From an uncultured Lachnospiraceae bacterium (GTDB lineage: Bacteria; Bacillota; Clostridia; Lachnospirales; Lachnospiraceae): a stretch of DNA of 8,886 bases. A program made the position numbers and the translations under genes. Positions 5,892 through 8,886 of the stretch are shown one piece after another. How positions within the stretch are numbered: position 1 is the stretch's first letter; each line of letters starts with the position of its first letter. The notes under the pieces were generated by a model. The model was not told the DNA's origin. It was given only the letters and a program-made list of their open reading frames with translations, and searched no databases. Location of the stretch: the NCBI GenBank assembly GCA_946633495.1, contig CAMPAX010000088.1, forward strand, positions 1-8,886. The letters are read 5' to 3'.

Positions 5892-7046
5892 TCAGGGCAG
5901 GATCACCCTCAGCGCTTCCTTTGCGCTATCCACTTCACCGCGGTTCAGCGCACGGCTGGCTTTCAGGATCCTCAGCCGGGAATTCTCAGACATATCATAG
6001 GTCTGAAGCCGGTCCATACTTGCCACCGCATCTTCAATCTCGGAATCATTCAGAAGCTCCAGCACATCTCTTGCCATGGCCTCCACATCCGTCCAATGCA
6101 GGTAGATGCCGTTGGTCTTTGCCTTCTTGGTCATGGTCGCCACAAGCTCGACATTTCTGCCAAGATACATGGCCACGCCGGAAACCACCCGTTCCCAGGT
6201 GAGCAGCGTCCGTCCCCAGACATGCTCCGCCACATCCAGGCTGTCGTCCTTGCTCATATTCACATGGTCATCGAATACATCCGCCAGATATCTCGCACCG
6301 ATAAGTCGAGCGGACTCCCGGACCTCACGGGCCCCCTCCATATAAGACCGCGCATCATTTCCAAAAACATACAGGGACAGCTTCCCGCGGTACTCTTCGT
6401 AAAGATCACAGAATCTTCCCATCTGCTGCTTATACTCCGCCATATCTCCACCATTGGCAGCCAGCCCGTCGGAAAATGCGATACCACAGGGCTGCAGCGC
6501 TTTTGCCGCACCGGCCCGCTCTTCGATCCTCGCGATCAGACGCGGATCCTCCGGCAGCATCTTCGGAGACAGATTATCCAAAAGAATCTTGCAGAACAGC
6601 GCTTCATCCACCGGCATACGGAGCATCCCTTTAAAGCCCTCCTTCAGGATCTCCTCCTCCGGTGTCCGGTCATTGGTATCTACCAGTGCATAGATCTTGG
6701 CATCCCGGCATTTGCTTTCCTTTGTGGAACGGATATTCCGAAGTGTCTGGGCTCCGTCCATCAGCGGAAGGTCCTTTGCGATGCAAATGATATCATACTT
6801 GTCCTTCAGTACCCGCTCCATACACGCCATCCCCGTGTGAGACACCGTGGTGATACAACCGAGCTTGTCCGACAGCTTCTTCAGTTCGATCAGGTCGTCT
6901 CCCTTCTTATCGATCAGAAGCACATAGCACTTCCCCATGTTCTGATCTAATCTGAATTCCGGGATCGGATCCTCCTCCGGTTCTTCCTCGATCCCGCGGA
7001 TCTGATTCAATTTCTTTAATGCACTTTCTTTCAGATTCTCGAGCAT
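5892..7046 (-). CDS. Pseudo-receiver / Hpt-like fusion protein, phosphorylation sites lost
   Basis: The protein has 384 residues. Residues about 38-160 follow a response-regulator receiver fold: KCYVLLIDKK, then YDIICIAKDLPLMDG, KIYALVDT and GMLRMPVD. Against the family pattern, the phosphoacceptor Asp is Ala90, the conserved Thr/Ser is Val122, the conserved Lys before Pro145 is Met144, and the acidic pair is Asp46-Lys47. Residues about 188-300 match an Hpt four-helix domain, with REVRESARLIGA (240-251) aligning with HxLKGSAxxIGA; the phosphorylatable His is Arg240. Residues 300-384 are helical. It is therefore probably a non-catalytic, protein-binding derivative of two-component proteins, in the cytoplasm. 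ATG 7046 follows GAGGAA at about 7 bases. It starts 46 bases after tyrS with no terminator between, so it is likely co-transcribed with it. Confidence 0.85.
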   Translation of the reverse strand: MLENLKESALKKLNQIRGIEEEPEEDPIPEFRLDQNMGKCYVLLIDKKGDDLIELKKLSDKLGCITTVSHTGMACMERVLKDKYDIICIAKDLPLMDGAQTLRNIRSTKESKCRDAKIYALVDTNDRTPEEEILKEGFKGMLRMPVDEALFCKILLDNLSPKMLPEDPRLIARIEERAGAAKALQPCGIAFSDGLAANGGDMAEYKQQMGRFCDLYEEYRGKLSLYVFGNDARSYMEGAREVRESARLIGARYLADVFDDHVNMSKDDSLDVAEHVWGRTLLTWERVVSGVAMYLGRNVELVATMTKKAKTNGIYLHWTDVEAMARDVLELLNDSEIEDAVASMDRLQTYDMSENSRLRILKASRALNRGEVDSAKEALRVILP

Positions 7047-7092
7047 GCTTTGTTCCTCATCTTTCCATGTATTGCTTTCGGAAGATCTTTAT

Positions 7093-8313
7093 CTATCCAA
7101 GAACAACCTTGCGGAAATTCTTCTTGCCTCTCTGGATGATGAATTCTCCCGCAAATGCGTCCTTTCCGTAACTCTGCTTAAAATCCGTGACCTTCTCACC
7201 GTTCACGATCACACCGCCCTGTTCGATGGCTCTCCGGCCGTCGCTCCGGGTCTTCACCAGTCCGGTTGCCACCATAATCTGGATGGCATCGATCACACCG
7301 TCCTTAAAATCCGCATCTGTGATGACAGCCTCCGGCATATCCGCTGCGCTTCCGCCGCCAAAGAAAGCCTTCGCGCCTGCCTCCGCCTTCTTTGCTTCCT
7401 CTTCGCCATGCACCATGGTGGTAAGCTCCATGGCCAGGATCTCCTTTGCACGGTTCAGCTCCGCATCCTTCCATGTCTCCATCTCACGGATCTTTTCCAT
7501 AGGCAGGAAGGTAAGAAGTTTCAGACACTTGATGACATCATCATCGGAAACATTTCTCCAATACTGATAGAACTCAAAGGGTGATGTCTTCTCCGCATCC
7601 AGCCATACCGCGCCCTTCGCGGTCTTACCCATCTTCTTTCCCTCGGAATTGAGCAGCAATGTGATGGTCATGGCATAGGCATCCTTCCCAAGCTTCTTCC
7701 GGATCAGCTCGGTACCGCCCAGCATGTTGGACCACTGGTCATCACCGCCGAACTGCATGTTGCAGCCGTACTTCTGATACAGCATGTAGAAGTCATAACT
7801 CTGCATCAGCATGTAGTTGAACTCCAGGAAGTTCAGTCCCCGTTCCAGGCGCTGCTTGTAGCACTCTGCCGCCAGCATCTTGTTCACACTGAACTGGGAA
7901 CCAATGTCCCGAATAAACTCGATATAATTCAGTCCCATCAACCAGTCCGCATTGTTCACCATGATGGCTTTGCCTTCACCAAAGTCGATGAAACGGCTCA
8001 TCTGTTTTTTAAAGCATTCGCAGTTATGGTCGATGGTTTCTTTTGTCATCATAAGACGCATATCCGTCCGGCCGGAAGGGTCGCCGATCATGGCAGTTCC
8101 GCCGCCCACCAGCGCTATGGGCTTGTTGCCTGCCATCTGCAGACGCTTCATCAGGCACATTGCCATAAAATGTCCCACATGCAATGAATCCGCCGTAGGA
8201 TCAAATCCGATATAGAAAACCGCCTTTCCGCTGTTTACCAGCTCACGGATCTCTTCTTCATCCGTTGTCTGTGCGATCAGTCCTCGTTCGATCAGTTCTT
8301 CATAAACACCCAT
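7093..8313 (-). CDS. tyrS: Tyrosine--tRNA ligase
   Basis: The 406-residue class I synthetase charges tRNA-Tyr with tyrosine using ATP. Visible features: GFDPTADSLHVGH (36-48) with the HIGH signature as HVGH, the tyrosine-site region MLMQSYDF (168-175) and QFGGDDQW (187-194), the KMSKS loop as KMGKT (227-231), and a C-terminal S4 RNA-binding domain (about 345-406, with SDGRRAIEQGGVIVNG). Length is normal for bacterial TyrRS. ATG 8313 is chosen since the family begins there (MGVYEELIERGLIAQ) and AAGGAG stands 10 bases upstream; the frame is open to 8403, but that is leader. It has its own promoter and a leader of only about 100 bases, too short for the T-box that often controls clostridial synthetase genes. 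Confidence 0.97.
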   Translation of the reverse strand: MGVYEELIERGLIAQTTDEEEIRELVNSGKAVFYIGFDPTADSLHVGHFMAMCLMKRLQMAGNKPIALVGGGTAMIGDPSGRTDMRLMMTKETIDHNCECFKKQMSRFIDFGEGKAIMVNNADWLMGLNYIEFIRDIGSQFSVNKMLAAECYKQRLERGLNFLEFNYMLMQSYDFYMLYQKYGCNMQFGGDDQWSNMLGGTELIRKKLGKDAYAMTITLLLNSEGKKMGKTAKGAVWLDAEKTSPFEFYQYWRNVSDDDVIKCLKLLTFLPMEKIREMETWKDAELNRAKEILAMELTTMVHGEEEAKKAEAGAKAFFGGGSAADMPEAVITDADFKDGVIDAIQIMVATGLVKTRSDGRRAIEQGGVIVNGEKVTDFKQSYGKDAFAGEFIIQRGKKNFRKVVLG

Positions 8314-8362
8314 TTTCAGGTTTCTCCTTAGTCCATAGATTTCGTATCGGCTCGACGGTTCA

Positions 8363-8417
8363 TATTTTCGGAAGCTTCTCCCGCGCCCAGCACTCTGTTT
8401 CAATTTCTCCGAAAATA
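8363..8417. promoter_or_regulatory. 10-base inverted repeat spanning the tyrS transcription start
   Basis: TATTTTCGGA (8363-8372) and TCCGAAAATA (8408-8417) are perfectly complementary, 35 bases apart. The right arm lies two bases from the -10 box and contains the predicted start (about 8412), so the full stem would not form in the mRNA. This fits a looping or paired operator better than an RNA hairpin, though a shorter UCGG/CCGA stem could still form. Confidence 0.45.
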
Positions 8418-8418
8418 G

Positions 8419-8447
8419 ATTTTAACATAATCAACGGATTTTTTGAA
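8419..8447 (-). promoter_or_regulatory. tyrS promoter
   Basis: Minus-strand -35 TTCAAA (8447-8442, 4 of 6 consensus), a 17-base spacer, and -10 TAAAAT (8424-8419) with an extended TG (8427-8426). It lies immediately downstream of the terminator of the preceding unit, which supports tyrS starting a new transcript. The predicted start is near 8412. Confidence 0.7.
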
Positions 8448-8450
8448 TAG

Positions 8451-8491
8451 CAAAATCAAAGAATGCGAGAGCCAGGCCGACTCCCGCATTC
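8451..8491 (-). terminator. Intrinsic terminator after the small unknown gene
   Basis: In the minus-strand RNA, GAAUGCGGGAG (8491-8481) pairs with CUCUCGCAUUC (8471-8461) over 11 positions, one of them a G-U pair, around a 9-base loop. UUUGAUUUUG follows directly. The odd pair works as G-U only in minus-strand RNA (A-C on plus), which supports function in that direction. It ends the phosphatase/small-gene unit. Confidence 0.85.
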
Positions 8492-8547
8492 TCAATCCTC
8501 ATATTTTCCTTATTGTCCCGGCATTGGCATCGTCGTTTTTTTGTCTA

Positions 8548-8817
8548 TCATTCATCCCGCAGCGGGTCACTTGTCGTATATCTCCAGTCGCTGGTAAACA
8601 GGCTCCAGATGCTGATATCCTTTTGCTTTTCTGTCGGTGCCTGATCCAGAAAATCGATCTTATCAATGGAAGCGGAAGTCTGGAGATTTGCCCTGGCCAT
8701 ATCGATATTCCGCATGATCAGATCATCCGAGCTATCCAGCAGAGACTGGACAGGGAAGATTGCCAGATACATCAGAAATGCGTCGCTGACAGCATACGGG
8801 TCATCAATGTCCAGCAT
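8548..8817 (-). CDS. Small unknown protein
   Basis: About 89 residues if started at ATG 8817. The family is not recognised. The middle is moderately hydrophobic (DAFLMYLAIFPVQSLL), not long enough to be a sure membrane span. The rest is acidic and polar, ending WRYTTSDPLRDE. Codon use (CTG, ATC, GAT) matches the neighbours, and a terminator follows the stop by 56 bases, both supporting a real gene. The start is uncertain: ATG 8817 overlaps the upstream gene's end by 14 bases and has no spaced ribosome binding site, so translational coupling is likely. ATG 8862 and TTG 8865 are in-frame alternatives with larger overlap; an in-frame TAG at 8881-8883 limits the frame. Confidence 0.55.
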   Translation of the reverse strand: MLDIDDPYAVSDAFLMYLAIFPVQSLLDSSDDLIMRNIDMARANLQTSASIDKIDFLDQAPTEKQKDISIWSLFTSDWRYTTSDPLRDE

Positions 8818-8886
8818 CCTTTGATGCGCCAAGATACAAAAACCCCAACATTGTAATATCATCAAACTGATCCGCTTCGCCTACAA
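8804..8886 (-). CDS. C-terminal end of a SpoIIE/RsbU-type PP2C phosphatase (partial)
   Basis: In the frame starting at 8884 the minus strand encodes 26 residues then TGA at 8804-8806. They include GEADQFDDITMLGFLYLG. The FDDITML stretch near a C-terminus is the closing motif of PPM/PP2C phosphatases of the SpoIIE/RsbU group, in which the Asp of this motif binds the catalytic metal. The rest of the gene lies beyond the right edge, so sensor domains cannot be seen. Such proteins usually dephosphorylate anti-sigma-factor antagonists. The call rests on a short stretch but the motif is distinctive. Confidence 0.72.
   Translation of the reverse strand, partial: VGEADQFDDITMLGFLYLGASKDAGH

Noticed and set aside
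6096..6950. Plus-strand frame of 284 codons
   Set aside because: It lies opposite the pseudo-receiver gene, without a ribosome binding site or family features.
8314..8450. Tyr T-box leader for tyrS
   Set aside because: The leader is only about 100 bases from the best promoter and no T-box-like specifier or antiterminator arrangement was recognised by eye.
8443..8856. Plus-strand frame of 137 codons at the right edge
   Set aside because: It starts inside a minus-strand terminator/promoter region and is antisense to the small gene, whose codon use fits better.

Overview
The window looks like chromosomal DNA from a Bacillota (Firmicutes) bacterium, most likely a Lachnospiraceae-type Clostridia. 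The grounds are strong GGAGG-type ribosome binding sites before nearly every gene, TATAAT/extended -10 promoters, CTG- and ATC-rich codon use, and the type of the housekeeping proteins. All genes but one are read from the minus strand. There is no transposase, integrase, tRNA, rRNA or CRISPR array.

Following minus-strand transcription from the right edge: (1) positions 8804-8886 hold the last 26 codons of a probable SpoIIE/RsbU-type PP2C phosphatase, then a small unknown gene (8548-8817) and a clear intrinsic terminator (about 8451-8491). (2) A new promoter (8419-8447) drives tyrS (7093-8313). It is followed after 46 bases by a gene (5892-7046) whose protein reads as a receiver domain plus an Hpt-like domain, both lacking their phosphorylation residues. 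(3) A hairpin at 5752-5791 separates this unit from the only plus-strand gene, an XRE-type DNA-binding protein (5155-5733). (4) Divergent from that regulator, across a 321-base region dense in palindromes, lies thyA-folA (4833 down to 3418), the thymidylate cycle pair. (5) A promoter at about 3297-3302 starts the last unit: a YbjQ-domain/zinc-ribbon protein (2112-3203), then a TPR-like protein with a very long acidic repeat tail (from 2067 or 2061) that runs off the left edge.

The housekeeping content is the aminoacylation of tRNA-Tyr and the dTMP/tetrahydrofolate cycle: ThyA oxidises methylene-THF to DHF and FolA reduces it back. The less ordinary content is the pseudo-receiver/pseudo-Hpt protein linked to tyrS, the YbjQ-zinc-ribbon fusion paired with the TPR/acidic-repeat protein, and the cluster of four different dyads between thyA and the XRE gene. 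One of those dyads sits exactly where the thyA -35 box should be. These are the best candidates for undescribed biology; the rest is conventional.
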